Shown: piece after piece, positions 37,954-50,681 of the stretch
How positions within the stretch are numbered: position 1 is the stretch's first letter
Layout: each line of letters begins with the position of its first letter
NCBI GenBank assembly: GCA_021234155.1
Contig: JAJEKV010000020.1
Location: forward strand, 18,965,018 to 19,029,017
Origin: Isoetes taiwanensis
Taxonomy: Eukaryota > Streptophyta > Lycopodiopsida > Isoetales > Isoetaceae
Direction: 5' to 3'
DNA length: 64,000 nt
Translations under genes and position numbers: made by a program
Notes under the pieces: model-generated
What the model was told of the DNA's origin: nothing
The model's input: the letters and a program-made list of their open reading frames with translations, nothing else
Database searches by the model: none

Positions 37954-39160
37954 CTTTCTACTGTCCAAATATGATGGATGCACTTTATCACATCCTTACA
38001 CTTTACATATCCTCTAGGAAGCAGGGCCAAGAGATTTAAGAGATTGATGCATCCATCAAGTTGTTCGGCTTTGGCGGCTTTTTTTGTACGTTAAGTATAT
38101 GGTTTTGTTGTGTTGACCTTCCTGGATCTATCTATGTCCGCATGCTGGGTTTGAGAATCCACATTTCTCACTTTGACACTACAACATTCCATATCCCACC
38201 GGAACGTTCTTCTAGAAAAAAAGTTTTGCCGCTGTTAAGACAAGGTGAGTCTCTTTTGGCTAGCGAAAAGTGATTTTGCAACCAAACATCAAATGAAGTC
38301 TTCTGCTGTAACCCATTATCATTAAGAAGATATTGATAAATAAATGCCGCTCCTTTTCCATCTTATGAAGAAGCTTGTTTAGTGTTTTTGCATCAAAACT
38401 ATCATGTATCTGGGTATCGGAATTTTCCGTCTGCAGGAGGGGATCAGATTCATCAAGAGGGGCAACTCTAAATTCAAAAAACTTCAAACACTTAATATAA
38501 TCGTTGAGGTCACATAGCCTGTGGACAATAACACAATCCATGACATGCCGCAAAGCAGGTAGATGGTCCTCAAATGGGTTTAACGCAGCTACCAACGCAG
38601 AAAGCTCTACATGCCCACTTTCAATCCACACAAAGAATCCAGCATCTGCCATCTTTGCTGCAATGTCTATTCAATCATTGTTGGAAGGATCCAGTAAGAT
38701 ATCATGTGCCATCTTACTCGCCTCTTTTGCTTTGACTAAAGGCATCAAAGAGACATACTGTCTGTGTAGGATTCTACAGCTCAAAAACAAACGAAGCAAA
38801 AAATATGTTTGCAGTGTCTTCCATTCTTGCTGATTCTTTGCCCTTCCGCCATATGAATCAGGTTTATTCAAAACATAACCATTTAAAAGTTCCGATAATG
38901 TCCTAGACAAATCAGACTCCACGAGCAACCTTACAGATTTACCAACATGTATACAGTTTGAGGACGTTATATTAATGTTCTCCAAAACAGAAGCACATAC
39001 TTCCATTAGAGCATTGACTGCCGCTTTTGCCAAAACCTGTCTTCTACCAATACTTGCAGAATCTATCTCACCATCCTCAGGTATGCTTTCGTTTCCAATA
39101 TGTAGCATAATAACAGGGGGTTTTCTTTGTGTTTTTGTACGCTTTTCACAAAGGTTTTCC
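37954..39160 (-). pseudogene. Urb2/Npa2-like fragment (copy 4, best described)
   Basis: On the minus strand an acceptor (CTTAG) at 39161 opens a frame: ENLCEKRTKTQRKPPVIMLH, a helical stretch (RRQVLAKAAVNALMEVCASV), then YFLLRLFLSCRILHRQYVSL and MPLVKAKEASKMAHD, an in-frame TGA where family members would have Trp (NND*ID), then GFFVWIESGHVELSALVAAL and VHRLCDLNDYIKCLKFFEF. After a further frame change come LNKLLHKMEKERHLFINIF, SGKTFFLEERSGGIWNVVVS, another TGA, and PEQLDGCINLLNLLALLPRG up to a donor GTAGAAAG|GTATGT at 37954. The SCRxLxRQxxSLMP...DWI...FFxWI...RLxDLNxxIK pattern resembles plant Urb2/Npa2-domain ribosome-biogenesis proteins as I remember them; this is not verified. It is codirectional with the FNBP4-like exons on either side. 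Confidence 0.45.
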
Positions 39161-40016
39161 TAAGATTTCATGGCGTATTCGAATGGGTGTACTAATGCGT
39201 ACATCTAGAGTGCACCATTTCTTAGTCGTTGATTTAACTTTTTTTTCAAAGGTCCAACATCCAAGGGCTCAGAACAAAAGCCCTCTTTTTATTTTAGGGG
39301 CTGAAGATGCAAGGCTCATGGATAGCATTGTGGAGCTATGGTGGCCCTGTGTCACCTCTTTGCTTGTTCCCGGCCTCAGTGGGGCGAAAGTTTCCGTCTT
39401 TGATGAATCTTGGGACATGGCCACAACTATTTTGGGACAAATCCAGAAAACCTATTTTGTTTTCTACCCGGATATGGGTGGTGCTTCCTCAGGCATTAGA
39501 CTCGATGCAACCCTCTTAGCTTCTGGCAAGAAAGATTAAAGTGGAGGAAGGAGCAAAAGACCTCGAACCGCCCGCCCGAGAATTTGGCCATTATTCTTCC
39601 CTTCTTTCTTGCATGCATTGCTCCATTAGCCTGGCTTCATGCAGCCTAAATAACTTGCATGCATTGCTGCATTAGCCTGGATTCAGGGGCTTACTTTTGT
39701 GCCATCCCGTAACCTCTTTGTCTGAGTTCAGATATTTGTGCTGTTTTTCCTTTCGCTGAGTTACTAGTTGTTTCTGCAATGTGTGCACTACAGTCTTAAG
39801 GCCTAGAAATCTTTTTTCCTTGTTTTGCCCATAGAATATCTTTCATCAACGCGTTACGATTGCCTCCGGCCCAATCCATTGATGGCAACTAACACTGCCT
39901 CTGCTGTGAGGCCTTAATGCTAGGACTATTTAGGTTCTTGTTTGAAACATATCTATTGTGCAAGTTTGTTATCTATTATGTTATTTGATTCATGGTTATT
40001 TTATTTTATGTTACAG

Positions 40017-40491
40017 CATTTACCCACTAAACAACTACAGGCGCTCCAACTTGGATATTTACAAGAAGCAAAAAGAAATGATCAACACAATGAAATTGAT
40101 ATTTTATATTACAAGGATTTGTATGTGGGTTGAAATCCCCCAAAATATCGAATATAGCATCACTAGCCAACATGGAGCACATATGCATGGACATTGAAAG
40201 TGGAGGTCACGTATTTGCACATTGGTAGTTATGTTGTTAATTACTACTTATTGTCCAAATTACTAGTTATTACTAAAGGTGGTTATTAACAATTCTTTTT
40301 TTTTCTTAATATTGTAGATATTAGTTCAACATCTTACAATGAGACGATTAGCACGAAACAGGCGAGACCCAGGCTCAACATCACGAACGGGAGTCATGCA
40401 AGCAGAAGGCATCACGTATGAAAAAAATCATCATGCACAAGAAAATGTCATCGAAGCTGAAGAGGCGCAATTAAATTACATTATCCTATAA
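40017..40491 (+). pseudogene. Two-exon plus-strand fragment (copy 4)
   Basis: Counterpart of 50682-51155 with the second exon open. Confidence 0.3.
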
Positions 40492-40641
40492 TATTATACT
40501 TATTCAGGCTTCTTTACAGATTTCCTTTATTTTTGTTATAATGTTAAATATTAGATTTCACATATTTGCTACATGTTTTGCATGTTTTTACGTATGTTTG
40601 TTTTTTTTAGGGCCCGAAGGGCCCAAAAAAAATTTTGGTAT

Positions 40642-41108
40642 AACAACCAATACATAACTACCATTAACATTAATGAACACAACCATTGGGTTTAACATAT
40701 TTAAATTAAAATCCCCCTTAAACCCCCTTTGGTTTGGGTGCTTATTCACACGGGGGGTGACGTAGGGCAGCGAGAGGGGAGCGAGAGCCCTTGTGATTAT
40801 ATTTTCCACGTATAAAATCAACACCATATAGTATTTTGCTAAAAATCTTATAGTATTTTGCATATGTTGTTATATGGTATACCAATTTGTGTACTTGCAT
40901 ACCCCACAAACGAGGAACTTTACGTACGGTGTAGATTAAGGAATAAGGGGTGAATATGCCTATCCAAAAACTCTCTCTCGTTGCTGAGTCACCCCCAGGT
41001 GTGAATAAGCACCCAAACCAAAGGGGGTTTAAGGGGGATTTTAATTTAAATATGTTAAACCCAATGGTTGTGTTCATTAATGTTAATGGTAGTTATGTAT
41101 TGGTTGTT
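40642..41108. mobile_element. TIR element, orientation A (copy 4)
   Basis: Same element and orientation as copy 1; the sequence before the right arm is slightly altered (40965-40995). Confidence 0.85.
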
Positions 41109-41326
41109 TCGGAGACATCAGTGGCCAACACATTCAGCAGCTGAGCTGCCTGGCCCTCTGGCATAGACATAATGCTTGTGTTGATTGCTTTTATGAACAG
41201 TGTTGCACAAAATAAATCAGTCACAACCTTCTCATCCATTTTCCAGGACATGTTTGCATCCAAGAGAAAGAAAATAAAAGGGTTGTCTGGTTGAGAACCA
41301 GAAGAATACTGCAATAGCTTCTTCAA
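41109..41326 (-). pseudogene. Unidentified exon next to the TIR element (copy 4)
   Basis: Counterpart of 51772-51989, frame intact. Confidence 0.4.
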
Positions 41327-41831
41327 ACATGAAGAAATTGCGAGTAGTGGACGATGAACCTATTAAGAAAACACAAGGTATTTCAATTTGGAAAAAATCT
41401 CATTATGAAATAAGACAATTAGCAATTTATCTAGAAGTTAGCACAAAATGAAAAGCAACTCACATTCCTCAAATCACTGAAAGTATGCATAATACAAGAT
41501 CCTAGTTGAATAGCCTCAGAGGTGAGAGAATGGGTCATCGTAGTCTGTTCCGACTTCACAATGACTGCACAAAGAAGAGTATGCCACATGACGGTAATCC
41601 AGTTCCAAAACACATCCCACTCCACAAATTACCTCTCTTAACAGAGTTGAGATCACATCCTTAGGTTTGCATGGTAGATCTTTTACAGGGTGTCCATATT
41701 TCATTCTACTGCAAGATTCATGATAAATCTGAGGTGCTGACTTGCCTATATCCATTAGAATAGTGAAAATTGCTTCAAAAATCTTAAATGTGCTTCTAAA
41801 ATGTGCTTCAAAATTGATCATTGTGGGTCAC

Positions 41832-41915
41832 CTCAGATGATTCCCTTAAAGTTCTTGCTTCTTTTTCCTCCTCTTTCTCATCACTATACTGCCCGAGTAA
41901 TGACAATGGATTTCC
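41832..41915 (-). pseudogene. FNBP4-like early exon (copy 4)
   Basis: Same exon, acceptor and donor as 12191-12274. A downstream minus-strand frame (41516-41821, FKIFEAIFTILMDIGKSAPQ then IYHESCSRMKYGHPVKDLPC) is open in several copies and may be a following exon. Confidence 0.55.
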
Positions 41916-42062
41916 CTGCAACCCTGCAAACCAAAAGTTGATCACAAGGAAAGCTAAAAATCCCTAAACCATTCTCATTGCTCTTAAACATAGCAATCTC
42001 TCGACATTCTAATTGCCACTGTGAAGCCAATTAACATGACATTATTCTCTTATCGCCAGTGA

Positions 42063-42408
42063 ATACCTGACATCACAGATGAAGTTAAGAAACCAAACAC
42101 TGTCTTTCTCAGCATAAACAACGAGGGTAATCTACAACTAGGTTCTTGTTATCCAAAAATTCCAGCAAAGCAAGAACCTAAAATCCCTTTTATCGGAGAG
42201 AAAACAATAATCGAAGTTTAGTTCCACACTTTCAAAGAAAGAAATAGCATCAAACCAGAGTGATCTTGCACGGGAAAATCTAGAATGGAACGATACAGTA
42301 TATTCCTCTATTTCTGCTCCGATCCTTGAAACTGGGGACATAAATTCTGAAAGGTCTCGCCAGAAAAAGAAATGCCCCCACAAAGAGGTTTTCTTTAAAC
42401 CTAAATGA
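42063..42408 (+). pseudogene. Plus-strand ORF across the copy 4/5 junction (shifted)
   Basis: Counterpart of 31361-31705, one base longer overall, with indels near 42190-42215, so the frame is broken here. Confidence 0.35.
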
Positions 42409-42494
42409 AGCTGCAAGTGAATCAAATTCTGGAATGAGCTTTGCTATCACACCTCAGCTTACAACTAGGGGACGGGGTAAATAGAGGTAGTAGA

Positions 42495-42530
42495 GGAAGG
42501 AAGGAAGGAAGGAAGGAAGGAAGGAAGGAA
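42495..42530 (+). repeat. GGAA microsatellite, variable between copies
   Basis: (GGAA)9 here. Counterparts are (GGAA)5 at 3302-3321, (GGAA)6 at 12853-12876, (GGAA)6 at 23490-23513 and (GGAA)9 at 31794-31829. It lies in the Arg/Gly-rich reading frame, where each repeat shifts the frame by one base. Confidence 0.95.
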
Positions 42531-42715
42531 GTATATTTTAACGTCCACGGAGGCCAACTGGCCTATGAGACGGTGATACAATGTAGTGGAAAGTTTCCAA
42601 ACACAAAAGAAAACAACGTAAACCCCCTGCACAATGTGTCTCTACCATGGGATGAAAAACCCCCATGTGGGAGGAAAACCCTTGTAGTAGGCGTTGAGAG
42701 GCCCTATCTGGGCGC

Positions 42716-43209
42716 TCAAATTCCCTGTGCTGTGAGGGACTCCCTGACGGTGGAGACTTGCAGAATGTAGGATGCGAGACGTGCCACCATTGGCGAAGCC
42801 AGCAGTTGATGAATTGCTATCTCAGAGCATATGAGATCGGCATGAGCTGCTCGGATGTGTGCATATCCTTGGGCATTCTGTAGAGCATGGAAGGAAGGCA
42901 CTACAATCCACAATTCTCACGAACTTGTGGATATACTCCAAACTCAGCTTTAAGCTTTGGAAATGGGAGTCGTAGTGTCAGCAACCAAGAAACTCCAACA
43001 TCTTCTGCAACATCATCCATCCAAGTTCTGAAATGACCCCACTTATGACTCCAAAAAAACTGAAATATCAGTGACCAATATGGCCATGAGTACTCCAATC
43101 TTGGAGCAAAGTTATCTTTGTTTTTAGTCATTTGAGACTCTTGAAATGAAAGTTGTAGAAGTTTTTCAAGTATTTCATTTATTAATATTAAAGTATCTAA
43201 AGTATTCAT
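42716..43209 (-). pseudogene. Two-part minus-strand ORF (copy 5)
   Basis: Counterpart of 3509-4002, with open parts at 42901-43209 (102 codons) and 42716-42913. The upstream part matches copy 1 throughout. Confidence 0.35.
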
Positions 43210-43244
43210 TCTGCTACATTGATATTAGTGCTTCATGTGCAAGT

Positions 43245-44403
43245 TTTTTTTTTTTTTGAAAGTAAGAAGTTTTTGTATTGATCAGATAGGAAAAATTACA
43301 ATACAAGGATCCCTTATGGATCAGATATAATTTAAGCACAAATGATCTCATATAGATCCGAAATCATATCTGCAGCTACACTATATATAAGTCTTCTCTC
43401 AACCTCTTCTTCCGTTTAACAACAGAATACTACAGGAGCAAAATACTCATTTTCCAGAAGCTGCAGATAAATCTTGAATGCTCTAAAACAACCTTCTGCA
43501 AAAGTAGAGATGAAGAGAAAAAGAGACAAGAGTAATCTGAGCAGACTCCCGCACTGCTCAAAGAAGGCACATGTGCTTCAATCTTGAATCAATTATACAG
43601 ATTGGATACCAAATGAGAAGTTAAAAGAGATGCTGCATTGTTGGGATGTGCCAGTCAGCCCACCTGAAAAGCTAGACACCCAGCCCAGCCGCCAAAGCTC
43701 TCTCCAAAGCCTGGTTCATAATATCTGGTCTTGATATGGAAGCCTCGTCCTGGACACAATCAAATCCCTAGCTCGGCAATCTCAAGTAATCTGTCATCTT
43801 GTTTCAAATCCATAGAATAATGATCAAAGAACTTACTCTGCCCTCTTCCAAGAAAACATTCTAAATCTTTCTGCTAGCAAGAAAGAGCAGGAGGAGAGGG
43901 AAAATCCATCTGCTTGAAAGATCTGGGAAATTAAGACTATGATGCTAAATTCAAGAACTGTTTTTCCAACCAAGAATGCAAAATTCTACTCCACCTTATG
44001 AGCCTAATTTGCTCTTTCGGTGTGTTTATGCAATAGAAGACGGCTGCATCTTGCATCCGCTTCACGCTTAAAACAGTAATGAAACGTAATGACGGCAAAG
44101 ATCTTGCATAAGCATAAAACAGAATGCTTCTTTAGAAGCATAGAGTAGAAAGACCACGTTAGTGGCTTGGCAGCATACCCTGGTGAGAACCGCCACAAAT
44201 TGCTCCCAAATGAAACATCCACGGAAGAAACCAGAAAAACTCACTTTTAGGCGGCAAACCCTTGCTAGCCCCCACATCTTTGAATGATCCCCGTTATCTG
44301 CTAAAGAAGTGTGATTGAGAGGGAGGGACGGTCCCCTCTCACGGCCGCCCTAGCCGCCAACTAAAGCGGGAGGGAGGCGCCGCCAAGAAACATCGGTTCT
44401 CAC
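43245..44403 (-). repeat. 1.15 kb block (copy 5)
   Basis: Counterpart of 13602-14770. Here the CCC before the T-run is lost, so the T-run begins directly after CAAG. The terminal exon is at about 43672-43873. Confidence 0.8.
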
Positions 44404-44575
44404 GTATTCACAAGAATAGGTCAAGGAGGACCAAACGAAATTAAGTGAACACAATATATGTGTTCACAAAATTAATGGTACTTTGTGTGTTCACAAAACC
44501 AATGAGATTTGGAAAGTTGACTATATGTGCAACTAAAAAAATACTCTAGTTTTCAAAGCAAAATCCCGAAGTAAC

Positions 44576-44744
44576 ATGGGTAAATATGATTCAGATCTAA
44601 AACGAAAGAACAAAAGATAATGGAACATTTCAATTACGAAATATTGTATGATAACAAAGGGACTAAAGAAGACATAATACGTGGCAAGACATTGATCAAG
44701 GAAAATGGGAAGTTTCTGTTAACAAAGGAAGCAAAAGAAACAAG
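44576..44744 (+). pseudogene. Lysine-rich plus-strand exon (copy 5)
   Basis: Same structure as copy 3, with the downstream frame ending QYLDQLGLT at 44762-44971. Confidence 0.35.
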
Positions 44745-46657
44745 GTGCTGCGCACGGAGGGTTGCCCTACGGTGGCCCGAGAATGTGTTTTCATGTTTCT
44801 TGTTGTTGTTTTGTTTTCATGGTTCTTGTTGGGTCATTTTATGTGTCGGGGCTTATTAATGGTTTGAACGTGGGGTTTTGTTTTGTGTTGTTTTGTTTTG
44901 TTTATGAATTGTACATGGACCAAGAAGAGGCTTGCAAAGCTCAGTACCTAGACCAATTAGGATTGACGTGATTATGATCTTTGTCTAAAACATATTAGCC
45001 ATTCATGAAGAATGCTTTTTTGTAGTTATATTAGTAATGGAAATTGTACAGGGCCTGTATGAATACATGCTTTCATTTTCTTAGTGAATGCATACAAATA
45101 TTAAGAATAGAGTACCCAATGGTACAAAAGGACCAATTCGTGCTTTGGTAATATAACAATCCCATTTCGAATATGTGTGTTTAAGTGCCTTGATGATGTA
45201 GTAATCCCATTTCTAATATGCACGTTTAACTTGGTTGGTGTCAGTTAATTTTTGGTTCGCATAGTGGTGAACCATTCTTAATCGAGTCCTCATATTTTCT
45301 TGCATCCTCACGACCATATACATATTCCTGTGTTCTCTATAGATTCTTGATTCTTCTTCTCGAGTATTTAGAGTTCTATATTATAGATCTCTCATATATT
45401 GTTGTGCTCCATATAGACTCTTGATTCTTCTTTTCGAGTATTTCGAGTTCCACATTATTATGGCTTTCCCATATTTTGCTTGGACCAGAAAATGAACTAT
45501 GTCTCAATAACAATAAAGATATAAGGATCTGTATCCGGCCTGTGCACGCCAACATCCTAGGGAACATAACATGCCATTTACAGACCTTGTGGCTCTCAAT
45601 ACCACCAACCCATAGACTTCCATAGACTCTGCCCCGATCTCCAACGATCCATTTATCTCTCCAACGATCCACTTACCCCTTGCCTTCTTTCGCAGAGCCA
45701 AATTCAAATGCTTATGACTTACTATATTGGAGGTTAGAAATGCGTGGTTAGATGGCCCAATTATGGCGCAACTCTAGAGATTCTTGTAGGTATCTTGAGG
45801 AAATTTTAAGCGATTGTAAGAAATCTAAAGGAATATATAAGAATCTAATAAATAATCTTGAAGAGAAAGTCAACTACAGAATTTAAATGAATCTTGAAGA
45901 ATCTAAAGGGATGCTGGAGAGCCTAATGGAACATTTAAAAAATCTAAAGAAACCTTGAGGCAATCTCAAGGGATTGAAATGAATCTTAAAGCCATTTTCT
46001 CTTCACCACCAGACCTCTTTCACATCATTTGGAACCGACACTAATTCTGCCCTTGCAACAACTTTATATATAAATGTGGTTATGAAACATTTGAAAAACC
46101 CAATCAAGTGTTTAGGAAAGCATGCAAGTCTGAGTTCCTAACAACTATGCTAGCATTTATTTTAGATACAAACTATATTGAAAGTAGTTTTGCAATTTGA
46201 GGAGAACTTGGAACTAACAGCTCAAGAGTCTAGAATCTTGCCCAACAACAACCGAATGGTTGCATCCAACTGGCAGCAACGACAAGACTCAGTCTTCTTA
46301 TGACATTCAATTACGATATATTCATGACGACACGATATAAGAGAATCCTAGTGTGAAATTGACCATGCACATTGCATGGACCCTCATTTAAATGCGGCCT
46401 TGAACATACCACGTGAAGGCATTATTTATTCAGTATATACCAATTGTTAGGTATGAAGCACTCATTTGTAACAAAGCCAATAAATCAGAACGGAATGTAT
46501 CAACCCCCTTTCTTATAGAGTTATAAAGTTAAGATAGTGACAAAGGATAGAAGATATAAATGTCTTGAATGCATGAGGACCTAGAACATAAAGGCTATCA
46601 ACGTCTCACCCCACCCCACCTCAAGTTGCTTCTTGTATCAGTACAGTTCCTGTATAC

Positions 46658-46746
46658 AACAATTTCATTATAGTTTCAATTACTCACCGTGTTAGGCATG
46701 CATCCTCGTGTTAACACGTTGTAATTGAAACTATAATGAAATTGTT
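46658..46746. repeat. Inverted repeat / hairpin (copy 5)
   Basis: Both arms are altered at the position that reads CTGCTG/CAGCAG in copies 3 and 4 (here TACTCACCG and CGTTGTAA), while the outer ~22 bp of the arms still pair. Confidence 0.8.
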
Positions 46747-47375
46747 GTTACGAGATAACCCCATCTGGCCCAGAATCCTGTTAGCTAAAATCCGGCCAAG
46801 AACAGTGATAATCTATGCTCAAGAACTACAATAACTATAAATTAAGCCAAGAAACTGCCATGCAAATCCAAATCCAAATCCAAATCCAAATCCATAGCCA
46901 TAGCTTGCTGCAAGAATCCTTGAAGCTCAAAAAAAAAAAAATTTCGTGGGGAAAGTCAATCGTCCCCTTTCTAATGTGGTCGATGTAGGGGAAAGTCACC
47001 CGGTCCCCTTTCTAATGTGGCCGGTGACCCGCTCCCCGCTAACGTCGGTCGCGGGATCCCACCGCCACACTGGAAAGGGTCTCGATTGTCATTCCCCCAT
47101 ACAACTCATGAAGTGGGACATGGTGAAGTGGGATACAGTAAGAGTAAGAGGTCTGTAATACATTTTACTTGGGATTGCTTGTTGAGTACAGTTTTAACTA
47201 GAACAAAGCAACTCAGCAAAAGGTGGGTTAAAAACTTCGTTCCCGATCTGATCTCCATTCAAACAATTCTGGCATGAAAACCTGAAGTCCTTATACAAAA
47301 AGACATTCGTGCAAAAAAGAACATGGTTACTATATTGAAATTGTCAGCGAAAAAAACATTTCCAACTGCAATCAA

Positions 47376-48383
47376 TTAGATCGCATGTGCAACTGGTCTA
47401 TCCCATGTAGTTTCTTTAGTTTCAAGGTTTGCATAATAGATATCTTCTGAGCTGTCATCAAAGTATGCCCGTTTAACTCTTTCCCTCCTACATATATAAA
47501 AAAAGATCGGCAATTGATAAAAGAATACCAAATTATACGCCATTCCTGAAATACAAAATGGCTGAGCATCAAGAACAGACTCTATCCCAAATAACTCTAA
47601 CAAATCAATAAACCGCGATTTCTTTTTCACGCTTCCTCTCCAAGGCTGCGGGATCATATAGAACTTTGTCTTCATCTTTCTAACTTCCACGTAGTTCCTC
47701 TTTTGCAGCCATCCACTACAAGTTTGTGACTAAAGTTATGAGTGCTTTAAACTACACCTTCAACTATCAAACACTTGATAAGCTTCGATGTAATACCTTG
47801 TCTACAAGAAAAACAACTTTCTTCTTTGACCTATAGGGTCGTGCCCCAGGCTGGGCCTCCTTAACATACAATATTTGAAAAAATTATAAGTATAGATATA
47901 GTTATGTACCTTTATTAGCTGTTTTCTTCTCTTCCACAGTGCTACCTCCACTTGTAATGGTATCACTATCTTCCTTTACCTTAGGCTTAGAAGCCTCCAC
48001 CAGGGGTGCAACAGTAGCAGACTATGGCGGCTTTCGGATTGGAGCGAGAACTGGAAACAGTGGAGCAGGAACAGATACCTGAAAAGCAGGTGCAATAGCA
48101 ACAGAAGCAGGAACCAGGGGAAACAAGAAGTAGGATATTTATCAGACAATGCTTGCTCATAATGCTCACTTTGTCCATAAGGTTCCATAATCCCATTTGC
48201 TAACAATGCGTTGTAAGATGGAAACTGTGGAGGGTAACAATAAGAAACAGTTGGGATGCCTTCTTCCAGAATATGTGGAGTAGACACGGCATGTGAGAAT
48301 GTAAACTGAGGTACTTCTATCTGCAATTTTTCCAGGTGAAGGTGATGGCAAAGGTGGTGGCTCCAATGGCATATGGCATGCAC
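47376..48383 (-). pseudogene. FNBP4-like 3' exons with WW motif (copy 5, best described)
   Basis: On the minus strand: (a) a proline-rich exon (PLEPPPLPSPSPGK, PPQFPSYNALL, MEPYGQSEHYEQ, EASKPKVKEDSDTITSGG), with a donor AATAAAG|GTACAT at 47910; (b) a small exon 47797-47830, SKKKVVFLVDK, flanked by CCTATAG and GTATTAC; (c) exon 47614-47715, WMAAKEELHG, then DEDKVLYDPAALERKREKEI, after an acceptor CTTGTAG; (d) a micro-exon near 47529-47545 beginning EWR; (e) exon 47376-47487 reading RERVKRAYFDD, then VYYANLETKETTWDRP, and a stop. The series LVDK-W.AAKEEL...LERKR.KEI-EWR...RERVKR is the C-terminal signature I associate with plant formin-binding-protein-4-like WW proteins. Exon a changes frame at SCF/PLVPAS and has a TAG after RKPP; exon c has a TAG after HGS. 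Probably a pseudogene, unless those are sequence errors. Confidence 0.6.
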
Positions 48384-48648
48384 AGGTATAGTGATCCAGA
48401 TTCACCAAAAGGGAAAGAATGTCTCAAAAGCGTAAAGAGGTAAAGGCTACTTAGATGTTTGATGGTTAATGCATAATAAGCAAATATCTCCAACCTTGTA
48501 CGGCAAGTTAGATGCCATTGGTTTGATTTATTTAACTATAATCATGACAAGCTAGCAGAAAAATACTGTATATTATTACAATGTCCAAATATGTTGGATG
48601 TATTATATCCTTACTTTATGCTGCAACCAGCAGGAAAACAATACATAC

Positions 48649-49826
48649 CTTTCTACTGTCCAAATATGATGGATGCACTTTATCACATCCTTACACTTTA
48701 CATATCCTCTAGGAAAGGGGCCAAGAGATTTTAAGAGATTGATGCATCCATCAAGTTGTTAAGTATATGGTTTCAGTGTTGACCTTCCCGGATCTATATA
48801 TGTCTGGTACAGGTTTGAGAATCCACATTTCTCACTTTGACACTACAACATTCCATATCCCACCGGAACGTTCTTCTAGAAAAAAAGTTTTGCCGCTGTT
48901 AAGACAAGGTGAGTCTCTTTTGGCTAGCGAAAAGTGATTTTGCAACCAAACATCAAATGAAGTCTTCTCTTTGTAACCCATTATCATTAAGAAGATATTG
49001 ATAAATAAATGCCGCTCCTTTTCCATCTTATGAAGAAGCTTGTTTAGTGTTTTGCATCAAAACTATCATGTATCCGGGTATCGGAATTTTCCGTCTGCGG
49101 GGAGGGGATCAGATTCATCAAGAGGGGCAACTCTAAATTCAAAAAACTTCAAACACTTAATATAATCGTTGAGGTCACATAGCCCGTGGACAATAACACA
49201 ATCCATGACATGCCGCAGCGGTAGATGGTCCTCAAATGGGTTTAACGCAGCTACCAACGCAGAAAAGCTCTACATGCCCACTTTCAATCCACACAAAGAA
49301 TCCAAAGATTCGCCATCTTTTGCCGCAATGTCTATTCAATCATTGTTGGAAGGATCCAAAGAAGATATCATGTGCCATCTTACTCGCCTCTTTTGCTTTG
49401 ACTAAAGGCATCAAAGAGACATACTGTCTGTGTAGGATTCTACAGCTCAAAAACAAACGAAGCAAAAAATATGTTTGCAGTGTCTTCCATTCTTGCTGAT
49501 TCTTTGCCCTTCCGCCATATGAATCAGGTTTATTCAAAACATAACCATTTAAAAGTTCCGATAATGTCCTAGACAAATCAGACTCCACGAGCAACCTTAC
49601 AGATTTACCAACATGTATACAGTTTGAGGACGTTATATTAATGTTCTCCAAAACAGAAGCACATACTTCCATTAGAGCATTGACTGCCGCTTTTGCCAAA
49701 ACCTGTCTTCTACCAATACTTGCAGAATCTATCTCACCATCCTCAGGTATGCTTTCGTTTCCAATATGTAGCATAATAACAGGGGGTTTTCTTTGTGTTT
49801 TTGTACGCTTTTCACAAAGGTTTTCC
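48649..49826 (-). pseudogene. Urb2/Npa2-like fragment (copy 5)
   Basis: Counterpart of 37954-39160. The N-terminal 144 codons are open (49340-49774), but a short stretch near 49310-49370 is altered. About 40 bp around 48760 is missing. Confidence 0.45.
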
Positions 49827-50681
49827 TAAGATTTCATGGCGTATTCGAATGGGTGTACTAATGCGTACATCTAGAGTGCACCATTTCTTAGTCGTTGATT
49901 TAACTTTTTTTTTTCAAAGGTCCAACATCCAAGGGCTCAGAACAAAAGCCCTCTTTTTATTTTAGGGGCTGAAGATGCAAGGCTCATGGATAGCATTGTG
50001 GAGCTATGGTGGCCCTGTGTCACCTCTTTGCTTGTTCCCGGCCTCCAGTGGCAGAAAGTTTCCGTGCTGATGAATCTTGGGACATGGCCACAACTATTTT
50101 GGGACAAATCCAGGAAAACCTATTTTGTTTTTCTACCTCGGATATGGGTGGTGCTTCCTCCGGCATTAGACTCTGATGCAACCCTCTTAGCTTCTGCGCA
50201 AAGATTAAAGTGGAGGAAGGAGCAAAAGACCTCGAATCTGCCCGCCAGAATTTGGCCATTATTCTTCCCTTCTTTCTTGCATGCATTGCTCCATTAGCCT
50301 GGCTTCATGCAGCCTAAATAACTTGCATGCATTGCTGCATTAGCCTGGATTCAGGGGCTTACTTTTGTGCCATCCCGTAACCTCTTTGTCTGAGTTCAGA
50401 TATTTGTGCTGTTTTTCCTTTCGCTGAGTTACTAGTTGTTTCTGCAATGTGTGCACTACAGTCTTAAGGCCTAGAAATCTTTTTTCCTTGTTTTGCCCAT
50501 AGAATATCTTTCATCAACGTTACCAGTGCCTCCGTCCAATCCATTGATGGCAACTAACACTGCCTCTGCTGTGAGGCCTTAATGCTAGGACTATTTAGGT
50601 TCTTGTTTGAAACATATCTATTGTGCAAGTTTGTTATCTATTATGTTATTTGATTCATGGTTATTTTATTTTATGTTACAG

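Larger units (their letters stand above)
31649..42351 (+). repeat. Array copy 4 (10703 bp, reference copy)
   Basis: The longest copy and among the cleanest; use it as the reference for the unit. Local corruption is seen near 35558-35640. GGAA count is 9. Confidence 0.95.
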
